Source: Phocoena phocoena (Eukaryota; Chordata; Mammalia; Artiodactyla; Phocoenidae). From it: a stretch of 64,000 nt of DNA. A program made the translations under genes and the position numbers. The notes under the pieces are model-generated. The model did no database searches and was not told the origin of the DNA. It saw nothing but the letters and a program-made list of their open reading frames with translations. The number at the start of each line of letters is the position of its first letter. Positions within the stretch are counted from its first letter, which is position 1. Shown piece after piece: positions 46,888 through 59,809 of the stretch. The stretch lies in contig NC_089232.1 in assembly GCF_963924675.1 (NCBI RefSeq), forward strand, positions 40,304,659 through 40,368,658. Direction: 5' to 3'.

Positions 46888-49195
46888 GTTGGCATTACTA
46901 AATCACAAAGAACAACTATCAGAACTTAGAGCCCTCTGGCCCTTTGGACAGTCCCCTTTCAACCTGAAGATGTAGTTTTTAAAAGGACCCCGTGAATTAG
47001 TGAGGGCAACTTCGTGGGGCAGTTCCTTTAAAGGCTTTGGCTAAGAATAGTCTGAAAAGAAATTATAAGATGTTTGTGCAGTTTTAACTTTTACATTTTA
47101 AGTATTAGTAGTTTGCCGTATGGGACTGATAAGGAAAAATCTCCTACTTTCTGGTAATGAGCAATGGATTTCCTTGTCTTAGCTGATACAGGTTACAAAA
47201 AGTCTGCTAGCCACTGGATACAATAATTCCCTTTCTAATCTTTAGTAGTCATTTCTCCTTGGATAACATTTTGCACTGTTGTATAATGCTGTCAGCCTTT
47301 TAAATAGCATTTACAGACTCTTGTTCACATCTACAATGTGAGTTGAAATTGAAAAGTACACAGTCTTAATGAAACCCTCTATCTATGTTGTGGCTAACTG
47401 TCAATAACTGTGTAATGTTTTATGAAGGAGAACACATTTGCAGGTTGGGGAAGGTGAGATCCAGATCTGCTTCCCACCCCATTGTTTGTGTATTGAACAA
47501 ATAAGGCCTGCTGGTCTGCATTATTTGGTGTGGCCTCATCAAATTTAAGGCAAGTCCTCCTCTCTTTCTCCCAGCAGGGACCCTCAGGCATCAAAAGATA
47601 ACAGAAGCACCTATATAAGGCACTTGATAGTTCATTTTTTGTTTTTTTTAACATAGAAACATGGTTCCAGTGGTTATCATTTACATAAGAAGTGAGACTT
47701 AAAGAGACTGATTTGTGCGTGAGGCTTAAGAAATCAGGTAGTGTGCTTATATTCACACCTCATGCATCTTATGTTTGCATTCATACATATAAATCATCTA
47801 AACTCATTTAAATATAAAGTGACACTGAAAGCGGAGTAGCTTTGTAATTCGTTAGGTGATAACATTTTCCTTCTAAAGTGGATGGATCTCAGGTAGGGTA
47901 GAATGTGTTGTCGGTTTTGAACACCAAAAAGCAATCTCAACCAAGATTGAGAACCAAATTTCTAAAAGTTTAGTTAAGAAAAATTCTGTCTCAGTGTTAA
48001 TTTTACTCCTCTATTTTCCCCACACTCTTCCCCTTGGCATACATAATCAAAATGATCTATCCTGCCTGCTTTCTGGATGTGATAACCCAGTCATACCTTT
48101 ACTCATTCAGCAGTTTCCCCTCCCACCTGCCATTCGCACCCTGTCACCTCCTCTGCTTGCCCCAAAGACCCCTCCATCCCTTGTATACCAACTGGCTCCG
48201 ATTTTAAAGAACTGCGGGCAGCGCATATCAGAGACTGCCTAGTGCCAGTTCTGGCAAATAAAGACAGCCCTCCTCCTCTTACCTTTAGAAACATCAGGAT
48301 GATTTTATTATTCCACCCTACTTTTAAGTTAAAACATGAAGCGTGACTCTCTGGTTTTAGAGTCTCTCAAAAGAACAACTGGTGATTCCTTTTAGTAGGT
48401 TTTCCCAAAATGTGTGTATGTGTGTGTGTGTAAGATGTAGGTCAGAGAAACATTCTATTTGGGTCATTGACAGATGTTAAGATTTTCTAACAAACAGAAC
48501 AATTGTGCATCCTACCAGGTGCCCAACCAAAACATCCCTTACCAGCCTTCTAAGTGGAATCAGCTAGACTTAGCACAAATGCATTTTTGTTTTCAATGTG
48601 AATGGGATATTTTCTTGTCTTTCTGATGCAAGATAAGATGCTAAGCATTAGGCAGGGGTGCCTGGACCACATGATATGACTGCCGGGCTGTTCAGAGCCC
48701 TTTAACAATACTAAATACAACTGCAAGGGCTCTTTCACATTAATTGGAATGACTTGGTATCACAAAATATCTGAGCCCAGAGGGACTGCAGAGATAATCT
48801 AATGCAACACGCTCACTTTACAGATGGGGAAAATGAGACCCAGAGAAATTAATAAAATTGCCAAAGTTCCCACAAGTAGTTAGTGACTCGTGGAATATAG
48901 ATGCTTGTAGAATATTCTCTCCCTCGATCTGCACAAATAATTCTGAGGCTTCCCATCAAAGCCCAAAGCCTAAACCAGAGACGGATATATTGAATTTTGG
49001 AAAAGCAGTTTAAGGTATCACTTCATCTAAGTGAAAGCCCAGTATGACTTTCCAAACAACTATTCTGCTAAAGCCGCTGTTTGAAATAGACCAGCCATTT
49101 AAAAACTGCAGCTCAGTGTGGTGGAGAGCGTACCACTAGGAGCCAAGGGTTTCTGTCCAGCTCTGGCTAAAGGATTTGTTGTCTGGACTTTGAAA
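46888..49195. other. Non-coding, mostly unique (copy 1)
   Basis: No gene. The 120-codon minus frame at 47394-47756, and others duplicated in copy 2, show no domain. 48785-48915 resembles an old MIR/MER-type repeat (TTTACAGATGGGGAAAATGA). A (TG)n lies near 48413-48431. Confidence 0.4.
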
Positions 49196-49325
49196 CATTA
49201 ATGTGCTTTGAAATCATCTAGGAAACTATTTAAAAATGCAGATCTCCAGGTCCCTGCTCCTAGGTGGGGACTCTGTAGGTCTGACAGGGTGTCAAGTAGG
49301 CTGCATTTTTATTGAACAATAAATG
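49196..49325 (+). mobile_element. MER5A-like hAT relic, copy 1
   Basis: AATGCAGATCTCCAGGTCCC, GACTCTGTAGGTCTGACAGG and GGCTGCATTTTTATTGAAC resemble the MER5A core. A related end fragment lies at 49880-49940 (CCCAGGTGTTGCTGATTCAG). Confidence 0.55.
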
Positions 49326-51050
49326 CCTTGCACTGTTCTCTGTTGTCTGAGTAAGACACACAAATTACTGCCTCGTGAAGCTTTGCGTCAAATGTGTGTG
49401 TGTGTGTGCACGTGTGTGCGTGTGAGAGAGAGGAGGCAGGAGAAGTAACTCATGAACACACCATGAACGAATGTTAAATTCAGAGATTGCTAAATGAGAT
49501 AAAAAGATATAATAAATGGGTACACAGGTGTGTGGGGCTGCACTTACTAGTGTGGAAAGAGATGGCTTTTCAAGGGCTCCAACAGGGAGAAAGAACCTGC
49601 CGTTTGGAGAGTTGAGGGAAGCTTCCAAGTAGGGGGAACAGTTGTGCAAAAACCTGAGACAGGGACACGTTTCAGGCGAATGATGACTAAGAAGAGAGCA
49701 TGGACGAGGAGAGAGGAGCAGCCATGAGGTCTGAGGGAGGACAGGGCCACGTCCTGGGGTCTGTGGTGTGGACTGTGAAATCCGAGTGTGGATTCCTTTC
49801 TAAATGAACGGGCAGTGATTGAGTGACTGTTAGGAGGGGGATGATATCCAATTTATGCTGTAAAGGGATGCCCTTGAACAAGTGTCCCAGGTGTTGCTGA
49901 TTCAGGGGATCCTCAAACACACACTTTGAAATTCTCAACTCACCTGTGATCTTTATCAGATCTTTACCTTTCTGGGCTTCAGTTTTCTTGTTTATACAAT
50001 TTAATTTCTGACCATCTCTATATCACAGGATTATAAAAATTAAGTGTTCCCTTGGTGATACTGTGCACAGGTAAATTAAAAAACAATAGATTATTCATTT
50101 TGCTTTACTTTTGTCTTGAGAGCCAAGCTGGGAGACAGTTGACTAGGAGATAATTCAGAATTTGGCCACTGGGTTGGAAAAGTCATATGCTGCAGAACAC
50201 CCACTTGTAACCAACTTATTTTTCTTCTTTCCAGTATTCATTGTAAGTGGATTTCCCTTTTGTGTATGTGTGTGTTTGAGACAGATGGCAACTTTACAGC
50301 ATGATGTTAGAAGAAAAAGTGTTTGGAAAGGGAAGAAGGAAGGCAAACAAGAAAAGCAAGCCTTGAATAAGCAATTTTTCTTAAAAGGAATACATTCTGG
50401 GACAGTTTATTTTTGTGCTCTGCCTGGAATTTGGGGACAATGTGCTAGAATTCTCTTTCTGCCTTCAGCTGGCAAGCAGCCTAAAAAAGGTGGGGACTTG
50501 GAAGAGAGACACAGTGTTTCTATTAAAATAAGACTTTATTGAAAGCAGGACCAGTGGCTAAAGTTAGTCCTTGGCTTTTTAAAGGCACTATGGCTGGGCC
50601 TATGTGAACATTGAAGTGGAGAATGGAAACTATTAGCCAACTAGGGCAGTTGGGCTCAAATATCTAAGTACATATCTTCAAATCATTGCAGGCCAAGTGG
50701 TGTGCTGTTCTTGGAAGAAAATATGAGTTATTTGGATTACTTCCTTAATTTCCCATTTTATTTATGGGGTAAATATGGGCTATATTTGAACTGAGGATGA
50801 GTTTAATGTATTCTACTCTTCCAGAAATACTTCTCTGTTGTGTTTCTTCCATTCGATTTGGGGTTGTGACTGCTAATGCCGATAGGAAAAGATTTCTGTG
50901 GCCTGGGGATCATCCTGGGGTCTGGTCACATCAAGCTCTTTCCCAACATTGCAACCCTCCCCTAGGTGTGTAGGGCTTGCTTCTAAGCCAAGTTTTTGTT
51001 CTTACAGTTTTCCAAAAGCAAATACTTCTCTGTCACAATCAGTAGTTGTG
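49326..51050. other. Non-coding, mostly unique (copy 1)
   Basis: A (GT)n/(GA)n tract lies at 49392-49432. The 126-codon plus frame at 50162-50542 has no recognisable domain and is present unchanged in copy 2. Confidence 0.4.
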
Positions 51051-51259
51051 TTTTTTTTTTTTTTTTTTTGGTATGTGGGCCTCTCACTGTTGTGGCCTCT
51101 CCCGTTGCGGAGCACAGGCTCCGGACACGCAGGCTCAGCGGCCATGGCTCACGGGCCCAGCCACTCCGCGGCATGTGGGATCTTCCTAGACTGGGGCACG
51201 AACCCGTGTCCCCTGTATCAGCAGGCGGACTCTCAACCACTGCGCCACCAGGGAAGCCC
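51051..51259 (-). mobile_element. CHR-2-type cetacean SINE, copy 1
   Basis: Minus-strand element, head GGGCTTCCCTGGTGGCGCAG at the right, with a tail of 19 T at 51051-51069. AGTAGTTGT and AATAGTTGT on the two sides look like a diverged target duplication. The same insertion is present in copy 2, so it predates the split between the two sequences. Confidence 0.95.
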
Positions 51260-51399
51260 AATAGTTGTTATTTTTAAAATTTCTATTTCTGTCAACCTTA
51301 AAACTTTAGACTCATGATCAGTTCCTCATTTTCCCTATGCTTCCATCTCTGGCTGCAATTTATTGATTCTTCCTTTAACACCCTTCCCAGATAACCATA

Positions 51400-51615
51400 G
51401 CATTCATGAATATTTATTGGAGCTTAAGATACGTAAGTTGCTGTTTTAAGTCGATGAGGTAATCCCATTAATTCTCATGATAATTTTATTAGGTTGATAC
51501 AGTTATTTCACCATTTTACAGTTGAGGAAACAGAATTTGAGATGTTCAGGCACTCATTTCAGGTTGCAGAGCTAGTAAATGGTAGAGCATGGGCTTGAAC
51601 CTACAAATTAGTTAC
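51400..51615 (-). mobile_element. MIR SINE, copy 1
   Basis: ATGAATATTTATTGGAGCTT, ATTTTACAGTTGAGGAAACA, and GAGCTAGTAAATGGTAGAGC follow the antisense MIR order. Confidence 0.8.
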
Positions 51616-51724
51616 TTTAGTAGACAGATAATGATAGTGTGATTTCTGTGGGCCAGGGATTTGCTAGACACTGGGAATTCAGTAGAGGGTAGCATAAAGG
51701 GTAAACTGTATGAATTAAAGCATA

Positions 51725-52491
51725 AAACTTTACTGAGGGGCATTAAGCACTTAAAGATGTAACTTGTCATGGATGGGAAGGTTGATTACTGTAAAGATGT
51801 CTATCGTCCCAAGTTATTTTTATTAATTTAGTGCAGTTTCAAGAAGGAGATTATTTAATTAACAACATGGTTGTAAAATTCATTTGAAAAAAATTGTCAA
51901 AAATGCACAATTATTTTATAAGGAGAGAGTACAGATATAAGAATTCTCTGATTGACAGTGAAACCTACTACTAAATATAAATAATCAAAATAGTGTAGCT
52001 GATAGATACATGGAGTAAAGTAGATAGCCATGAAACAGACTCAGATCCATGAGAATGTAGGATGTGATACATAGAATATCACAAATTTCCAGAGAAGGAA
52101 ATAGTTGATCAATAAATGGTGTTAGGAAAATCACTCTACAATTTGGAAGTATAAAATTAGAATATTACCTCTTCTCTTATACTAAAATAAATTATTAATA
52201 AAGATATTAATTTAAAAATATAAAGTCATTAAAGAATATGTAAGTAGATATTTATCATATCTTTAATGGAAAAGGATTTTGTATGTATAAAAACAGTCAC
52301 AGAATTTAAAAATATATACATGTCAAAAACATAAAACAAAATTGGAAGACAAATGACATTGAGGTAAAATTCTTGCAATAATTATGCAAGACAAAAGGCA
52401 TACTTACTGTATAAAAAGTTACTGCAAATGGATGCGAAGAAATCTTTTAAAATATGATAAAAGTAAATATAAGTAAGCATATATGTGTGTG

Positions 52492-52523
<32 letters not shown>

Positions 52524-53130
52524 ATAAGTATATTAAATATATGTAACCTTACAACCCATTAAAAATATGCAAACAAAAATAACAAAACCCCACATTTTGT
52601 ATTAAGTCAGCATAATCTTAAGCAAGTTGTTATATCACTCACCATGGTCATGAATGTGGGCAAAAGGACTTGCTCACTTAGTGATGTGGGGATATAAACT
52701 GTTACAGTCTTTCCGCACAGCCGATTTTTAACATGAGTAAAGAGCTTTGAAATTTTCAAACCTATGACTTGATAGTTGTCTTTTAAGATTTTATTGTAAG
52801 GACATAATAAGAGATATTAAAAAAAACACAGACAGACATATTGCAGCATTATTTATCAGATAAAGAAGTTTAGAAATGACATAAATGTCTAACATAAGGA
52901 AGTAGTTAAATTATGATATACAGCACTGTTATGAAATATGCGGCTATTTAAACTCATATTTTGAAAAAATATTTTATGGTATGGGGAAATACTCATAATA
53001 ATACATAAAATAAGACGCAACTGTATCTATTTCATCCTTTAAAAAAAAAAATCTCTGTTTCTTTTTTTTACCGAATCGGCATGCTAAAATATTAAAAGCA
53101 GGAAAATGAATACTTTTTGTATGTAAAGGT
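51725..53130 (+). mobile_element. Old L1 (L1M type), ORF2 3' half, copy 1
   Basis: About 1.4 kb diverged sense L1: AAGATGTCTATCGTCCCAAG, CTAATAAATGGTGTTAGG-like motif at 52110-52130, TTGCAGCATTATTTATCAGA near 52842 and ACAGCACTGTTATGAAATAT near 52920. No open frame remains. A TA/GA microsatellite (52492-52523) has grown inside it. Confidence 0.65.
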
Positions 53131-54163
53131 GGCTAAATGGACACTCTACATCATATATGTCTGTAATTTTCAAGTTTTTTAACTTGAGAAAATGTTGTTT
53201 TAAGTGGAAGAAAGCTGATCCTAACATCAGGTCAGGTCAGTTTCCTAGCCTAAAGGGGAAACTACTCTTGGACAGTATTTTCCCTGAGCAACCAAGTCTC
53301 TCTTAAGATGTGGCAATTCCTGCTTCATCGATAGAACCTTTTTTTTTTTTTTTTTTTTTTTATAATCGGCGGGTGGGGGAGAACTTGAGTTCTCAGAATA
53401 CTTAAAGGAATGTTTGGCTCACATTGTCATTCAAATTGGTTTAATTTCATTGAATTTTGTTTTATCTCTCATAAAACATTTTGAAATGGTCGTATGAAAG
53501 ACCCTCTATAGCCAAGCTATTGGCTGATCAATTTGATTAGCAGTTAGGAATTATAAATGGAAGATAAAACGAGTCTTTTCTTGTTATACAGCCCTGGTAA
53601 TAAATGGCAAGTACATATTTTTCTGAGGCTTTTATTCTTAGAAAGAAAGCAAAAGGATATAATAGGTTTTTTAAATACATGGCACATAATTTATTCTGAC
53701 AAACAGATGTATTTTGTTGTTGCTATTATCATTTGATGAAATACTTTAAAACTAGTCCAAGGTGGTCCATTTTCAAGTATAATACATACAGTACATCTAG
53801 CAGTTAACAAAATTTGGATGTGTAGCATAGAATGGTCATTATTTTTACTGAAAAAAAAAATAAAGGCACTAATTACTTACAGACAAGATACTTAGCACAA
53901 ACAGATAAGCTTCAAAATGAAAAATTCTCGGTTTATGATAATTATGTTCTCTGCTTTGTTTTCAGAGACTGATAATTTGAGGCTTTAAAATCACCAGGAA
54001 GCCATTAATTGGAATTCTTCAATAAAAAATAAATTACATAGAAGTTCATGATGAGTTGTAAAAGCGGAGAGACTGTATTATACAGTGAACGACATTGCTT
54101 CACTATTTATAGCCTTGTGCAGATATGTCTAACAGAAAACTGTAAAGAATTTGAGATGTGCAG
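53131..54163. other. Non-coding (copy 1), AT-rich, running into the gap
   Basis: A poly-T of 23 lies at 53339-53361. The final 230 bases before the gap look unique and continue across the true junction only in copy 2. Confidence 0.5.
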
Positions 54164-54363
54164 NNNNNNNNNNNNNNNNNNNNNNNNNNNNNNNNNNNNN
54201 NNNNNNNNNNNNNNNNNNNNNNNNNNNNNNNNNNNNNNNNNNNNNNNNNNNNNNNNNNNNNNNNNNNNNNNNNNNNNNNNNNNNNNNNNNNNNNNNNNNN
54301 NNNNNNNNNNNNNNNNNNNNNNNNNNNNNNNNNNNNNNNNNNNNNNNNNNNNNNNNNNNNNNN
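54164..54363. other. Assembly gap (200 N)
   Basis: Exactly 200 unknown bases, a round placeholder. It lies precisely between the two copies of the 7.9 kb duplication. The open frames that appear to cross it are artefacts. Confidence 0.99.
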
Positions 54364-54505
54364 AAGCTGCAGTTTTGTTAGTGTTTCTTTTTATTATTAT
54401 TTTTTTGCAAAGAATTTTTAAATTGCTTAGCTAAATAGTTAAAATTTTTTCCTTCTCTCTGTACCTATTAAAATCTTTCGGCAGAGGTCCAATTTGGGGG
54501 AAAAT

Positions 54506-54524
54506 CACACACACACACACACAC
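54506..54524. repeat. (CA)n microsatellite, copy 2
   Basis: 19 bases, 7 shorter than its partner at 46424-46449. Confidence 0.9.
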
Positions 54525-54941
54525 TTCAGCCCCTCTAGTGCCCCCAACAACACCTCAGCCTTCAAATGGTTTCAGAAAAGCTAGGACCTCGTTATAGATC
54601 CAGGGTCTGCTGTGGCTAATTTGCTGTCTGTGTTTTGTGCTGTCCGTCTCCTCTGAAATAGTGCCTGAGGTTTAAAGCTGCTCAGCAGAGGATGTTAGGA
54701 GACCTCTGCAAGCATTCAGGAGGCAACCTTCCCACCACAGTAACCTTAAAAAAGATTATGGCACTGGGCCCAGGGTCAGATTGAATAGATGAAAAAGTAT
54801 ATGCCATGCCTTTGCTGCTCCCTGAACCTGTCTCTGTTAACTGGGCTGACATTTTCAATGACTTTTCCTAGAGCCTTGTTTAGACTGTCTTCCTAGAAAA
54901 TTCTGGATCTGTTTACTACCCATTTCTCTCACCACCACCCT

Positions 54942-54962
54942 CCCCCCCCCCCCCCCCCCCCC
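54942..54962. repeat. Poly-C tract (21 C), copy 2
   Basis: Counterpart of 46868-46887. Confidence 0.95.
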
Positions 54963-57270
54963 GTTGGCATTACTAAATCACAAAGAACAACTATCAGAAC
55001 TTAGAGCCCTCTGGCCCTTTGGACAGTCCCCTTTCAACCTGAAGATGTAGTTTTTAAAAGGACCCCGTGAATTAGTGAGGGCAACTTCGTGGGGCAGTTC
55101 CTTTAAAGGCTTTGGCTAAGAATAGTCTGAAAAGAAATTATAAGATGTTTGTGCAGTTTTAACTTTTACATTTTAAGTATTAGTAGTTTGCCGTATGGGA
55201 CTGATAAGGAAAAATCTCCTACTTTCTGGTAATGAGCAATGGATTTCCTTGTCTTAGCTGATACAGGTTACAAAAAGTCTGCTAGCCACTGGATACAATA
55301 ATTCCCTTTCTAATCTTTAGTAGTCATTTCTCCTTGGATAACATTTTGCACTGTTGTATAATGCTGTCAGCCTTTTAAATAGCATTTACAGACTCTTGTT
55401 CACATCTACAATGTGAGTTGAAATTGAAAAGTACACAGTCTTAATGAAACCCTCTATCTATGTTGTGGCTAACTGTCAATAACTGTGTAATGTTTTATGA
55501 AGGAGAACACATTTGCAGGTTGGGGAAGGTGAGATCCAGATCTGCTTCCCACCCCATTGTTTGTGTATTGAACAAATAAGGCCTGCTGGTCTGCATTATT
55601 TGGTGTGGCCTCATCAAATTTAAGGCAAGTCCTCCTCTCTTTCTCCCAGCAGGGACCCTCAGGCATCAAAAGATAACAGAAGCACCTATATAAGGCACTT
55701 GATAGTTCATTTTTTGTTTTTTTTAACATAGAAACATGGTTCCAGTGGTTATCATTTACATAAGAAGTGAGACTTAAAGAGACTGATTTGTGCGTGAGGC
55801 TTAAGAAATCAGGTAGTGTGCTTATATTCACACCTCATGCATCTTATGTTTGCATTCATACATATAAATCATCTAAACTCATTTAAATATAAAGTGACAC
55901 TGAAAGCGGAGTAGCTTTGTAATTCGTTAGGTGATAACATTTTCCTTCTAAAGTGGATGGATCTCAGGTAGGGTAGAATGTGTTGTCGGTTTTGAACACC
56001 AAAAAGCAATCTCAACCAAGATTGAGAACCAAATTTCTAAAAGTTTAGTTAAGAAAAATTCTGTCTCAGTGTTAATTTTACTCCTCTATTTTCCCCACAC
56101 TCTTCCCCTTGGCATACATAATCAAAATGATCTATCCTGCCTGCTTTCTGGATGTGATAACCCAGTCATACCTTTACTCATTCAGCAGTTTCCCCTCCCA
56201 CCTGCCATTCGCACCCTGTCACCTCCTCTGCTTGCCCCAAAGACCCCTCCATCCCTTGTATACCAACTGGCTCCGATTTTAAAGAACTGCGGGCAGCGCA
56301 TATCAGAGACTGCCTAGTGCCAGTTCTGGCAAATAAAGACAGCCCTCCTCCTCTTACCTTTAGAAACATCAGGATGATTTTATTATTCCACCCTACTTTT
56401 AAGTTAAAACATGAAGCGTGACTCTCTGGTTTTAGAGTCTCTCAAAAGAACAACTGGTGATTCCTTTTAGTAGGTTTTCCCAAAATGTGTGTATGTGTGT
56501 GTGTGTAAGATGTAGGTCAGAGAAACATTCTATTTGGGTCATTGACAGATGTTAAGATTTTCTAACAAACAGAACAATTGTGCATCCTACCAGGTGCCCA
56601 ACCAAAACATCCCTTACCAGCCTTCTAAGTGGAATCAGCTAGACTTAGCACAAATGCATTTTTGTTTTCAATGTGAATGGGATATTTTCTTGTCTTTCTG
56701 ATGCAAGATAAGATGCTAAGCATTAGGCAGGGGTGCCTGGACCACATGATATGACTGCCGGGCTGTTCAGAGCCCTTTAACAATACTAAATACAACTGCA
56801 AGGGCTCTTTCACATTAATTGGAATGACTTGGTATCACAAAATATCTGAGCCCAGAGGGACTGCAGAGATAATCTAATGCAACACGCTCACTTTACAGAT
56901 GGGGAAAATGAGACCCAGAGAAATTAATAAAATTGCCAAAGTTCCCACAAGTAGTTAGTGACTCGTGGAATATAGATGCTTGTAGAATATTCTCTCCCTC
57001 GATCTGCACAAATAATTCTGAGGCTTCCCATCAAAGCCCAAAGCCTAAACCAGAGACGGATATATTGAATTTTGGAAAAGCAGTTTAAGGTATCACTTCA
57101 TCTAAGTGAAAGCCCAGTATGACTTTCCAAACAACTATTCTGCTAAAGCCGCTGTTTGAAATAGACCAGCCATTTAAAAACTGCAGCTCAGTGTGGTGGA
57201 GAGTGTACCACTAGGAGCCAAGGGTTTCTGTCCAGCTCTGGCTAAAGGATTTGTTGTCTGGACTTTGAAA

Positions 57271-57400
57271 CATTAATGTGCTTTGAAATCATCTAGGAAA
57301 CTATTTAAAAATGCAGATCTCCAGGTCCCTGCTCCTAGGTGGGGACTCTGTAGGTCTGACAGGGTGTCAAGTAGGCTGCATTTTTATTGAACAATAAATG
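57271..57400 (+). mobile_element. MER5A-like hAT relic, copy 2
   Basis: Counterpart of 49196-49325. Confidence 0.55.
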
Positions 57401-59125
57401 CCTTGCACTGTTCTCTGTTGTCTGAGTAAGACACACAAATTACTGCCTCGTGAAGCTTTGCGTCAAATGTGTGTGTGTGTGTGCACGTGTGTGCGTGTGA
57501 GAGAGAGGAGGCAGGAGAAGTAACTCATGAACACACCATGAACGAATGTTAAATTCAGAGATTGCTAAATGAGATAAAAAGATATAATAAATGGGTACAC
57601 AGGTGTGTGGGGCTGCACTTACTAGTGTGGAAAGAGATGGCTTTTCAAGGGCTCCAACAGGGAGAAAGAACCTGCCGTTTGGAGAGTTGAGGGAAGCTTT
57701 CAAGTAGGGGGAACAGTTGTGCAAAAACCTGAGACAGGGACACGTTTCAGGCGAATGATGACTAAGAAGAGAGCATGGACGAGGAGAGAGGAGCAGCCAT
57801 GAGGTCTGAGGGAGGACAGGGCCACGTCCTGGGGTCTGTGGTGTGGACTGTGAAATCCGAGTGTGGATTCCTTTCTAAATGAACGGGCAGTGATTGAGTG
57901 ACTGTTAGGAGGGGGATGATATCCAATTTATGCTGTAAAGGGATGCCCTTGAACAAGTGTCCCAGGTGTTGCTGATTCAGGGGATCCTCAAACACACACT
58001 TTGAAATTCTCAACTCACCTGTGATCTTTATCAGATCTTTACCTTTCTGGGCTTCAGTTTTCTTGTTTACACAATTTAATTTCTGACCATCTCTATATCA
58101 CAGGATTATAAAAATTAAGTGTTCCCTTGGTGATACTGTGCACAGGTAAATTAAAAAACAATAGATTATTCATTTTGCTTTACTTTTGTCTCGAGAGCCA
58201 AGCTGGGAGACAGTTGACTAGGAGATAATTCAGAATTTGGCCACTGGGTTGGAAAAGTCATATGCTGCAGAACACCCACTTGTAACCAACTTATTTTTCT
58301 TCTTTCCAGTATTCATTGTAAGTGGATTTCCCTTTTGTGTATGTGTGTGTTTGAGACAGATGGCAACTTTACAGCATGATGTTAGAAGAAAAAGTGTTTG
58401 GAAAGGGAAGAAGGAAGGCAAACAAGAAAAGCAAGCCTTGAATAAGCAATTTTTCTTAAAAGGAATACATTCTGGGACAGTTTATTTTTGTGCTCTGCCT
58501 GGAATTTGGGGACAATGTGCTAGAATTCTCTTTCTGCCTTCAGCTGGCAAGCAGCCTAAAAAAGGTGGGGACTTGGAAGAGAGACACAGTGTTTCTATTA
58601 AAATAAGACTTTATTGAAAGCAGGACCAGTGGCTAAAGTTAGTCCTTGGCTTTTTAAAGGCACTATGGCTGGGCCTATGTGAACATTGAAGTGGAGAATG
58701 GAAACTATTAGCCAACTAGGGCAGTTGGGCTCAAATATCTAAGTACATATCTTCAAATCATTGCAGGCCAAGTGGTGTGCTGTTCTTGGAAGAAAATATG
58801 AGTTATTTGGATTACTTCCTTAATTTCCCACTTTATTTATGGGGTAAATATGGGCTATATTTGAACTGAGGATGAGTTTAATGTATTCTACTCTTCCAGA
58901 AATACTTCTCTGTTGTGTTTCTTCCATTCGATTTGGGGTTGTGACTGCTAATGCCGATAAGAAAAGATTTCTGTGGCCTGGGGATCATCCTGGGGTCTGG
59001 TCACATCAAGCTCTTTCCCAACATTGCAACCCTCCCCTAGGTGTGTAGGGCTTGCTTCTAAGCCAAGTTTTTGTTCTTACAGTTTTCCAAAAGCAAATAC
59101 TTCTCTGTCACAATCAGTAGTTGTG

Positions 59126-59344
59126 TTTTTTTTTTTTTTTTTTTTTTTTTTTTTGGTATGTGGGCCTCTCACTGTTGTGGCCTCTCCCATTGCGGAGCAC
59201 AGGCTCCGGACACGCAGGCTCAGCGGCCATGGCTCACGGGCCCAGCCACTCCGCGGCATGTGGGATCTTCCTAGACTGGGGCACGAACCCGTGTCCCCTG
59301 TATCAGCAGGCGGACTCTCAACCACTGCGCCACCAGGGAAGCCC
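59126..59344 (-). mobile_element. CHR-2-type cetacean SINE, copy 2
   Basis: Counterpart of 51051-51259. The tail here is 29 T (59126-59154) against 19, and one base differs (59189 A, 51104 G). Confidence 0.95.
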
Positions 59345-59484
59345 AATAGTTGTTATTTTTAAAATTTCTATTTCTGTCAACCTTAAAACTTTAGACTCAT
59401 GATCAGTTCCTCATTTTCCCTATGCTTCCATCTCTGGCTGCAATTTATTGATTCTTCCTTTAACACCCTTCCCAGATAACCATA

Positions 59485-59700
59485 GCATTCATGAATATTT
59501 ATTGGAGCTTAAGATACATAAGTTGCTGTTTTAAGTCGATGAGGTAATCCCATTAATTCTCATGATAATTTTATTAGGTTGATACAGTTATTTCACCATT
59601 TTACAGTTGAGGAAACAGAATTTGAGATGTTCAGGCACTCATTTCAGGTTGCAGAGCTAGTAAATGGTAGAGCATGGGCTTGAACCTACAAATTAGTTAC
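59485..59700 (-). mobile_element. MIR SINE, copy 2
   Basis: Counterpart of 51400-51615, with one base difference at 59518. Confidence 0.8.
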
Positions 59701-59809
59701 TTTAGTAGACAGATAATGATAGTGTGATTTCTGTGGGCCAGGGATTTGCTAGACACTGGGAATTCAGTAGAGGGTAGCATAAAGGGTAAACTGTATGAAT
59801 TAAAGCATA

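Larger units (their letters stand above)
46283..54163. repeat. 7.9 kb direct duplication, copy 1 (ends at the assembly gap)
   Basis: Every part I compared matches 54365-62249 almost base for base. The offset is 8082 at the left, 8075 through most of it, 8085 after the SINE tail and 8086 at the end. Copy 1 begins in continuous unique sequence and stops at the last base before the N run. It contains one CHR-2 SINE, a MIR, an old L1 and several simple repeats, all shared with copy 2. Best read as one haplotype of a locus that was assembled twice. Confidence 0.95.

Noticed and set aside
47394..47756. 120-codon minus open frame, repeated at 55469-55831
   Set aside because: Same reason: duplicate sequence, no recognisable product.
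50162..50542. 126-codon plus open frame present identically at 58237-58617
   Set aside because: Identity between the two comes from the sequence being assembled twice, not from coding constraint. No domain seen.
54048..54434. Three open frames crossing the N run
   Set aside because: They consist mostly of unknown residues across a placeholder gap.
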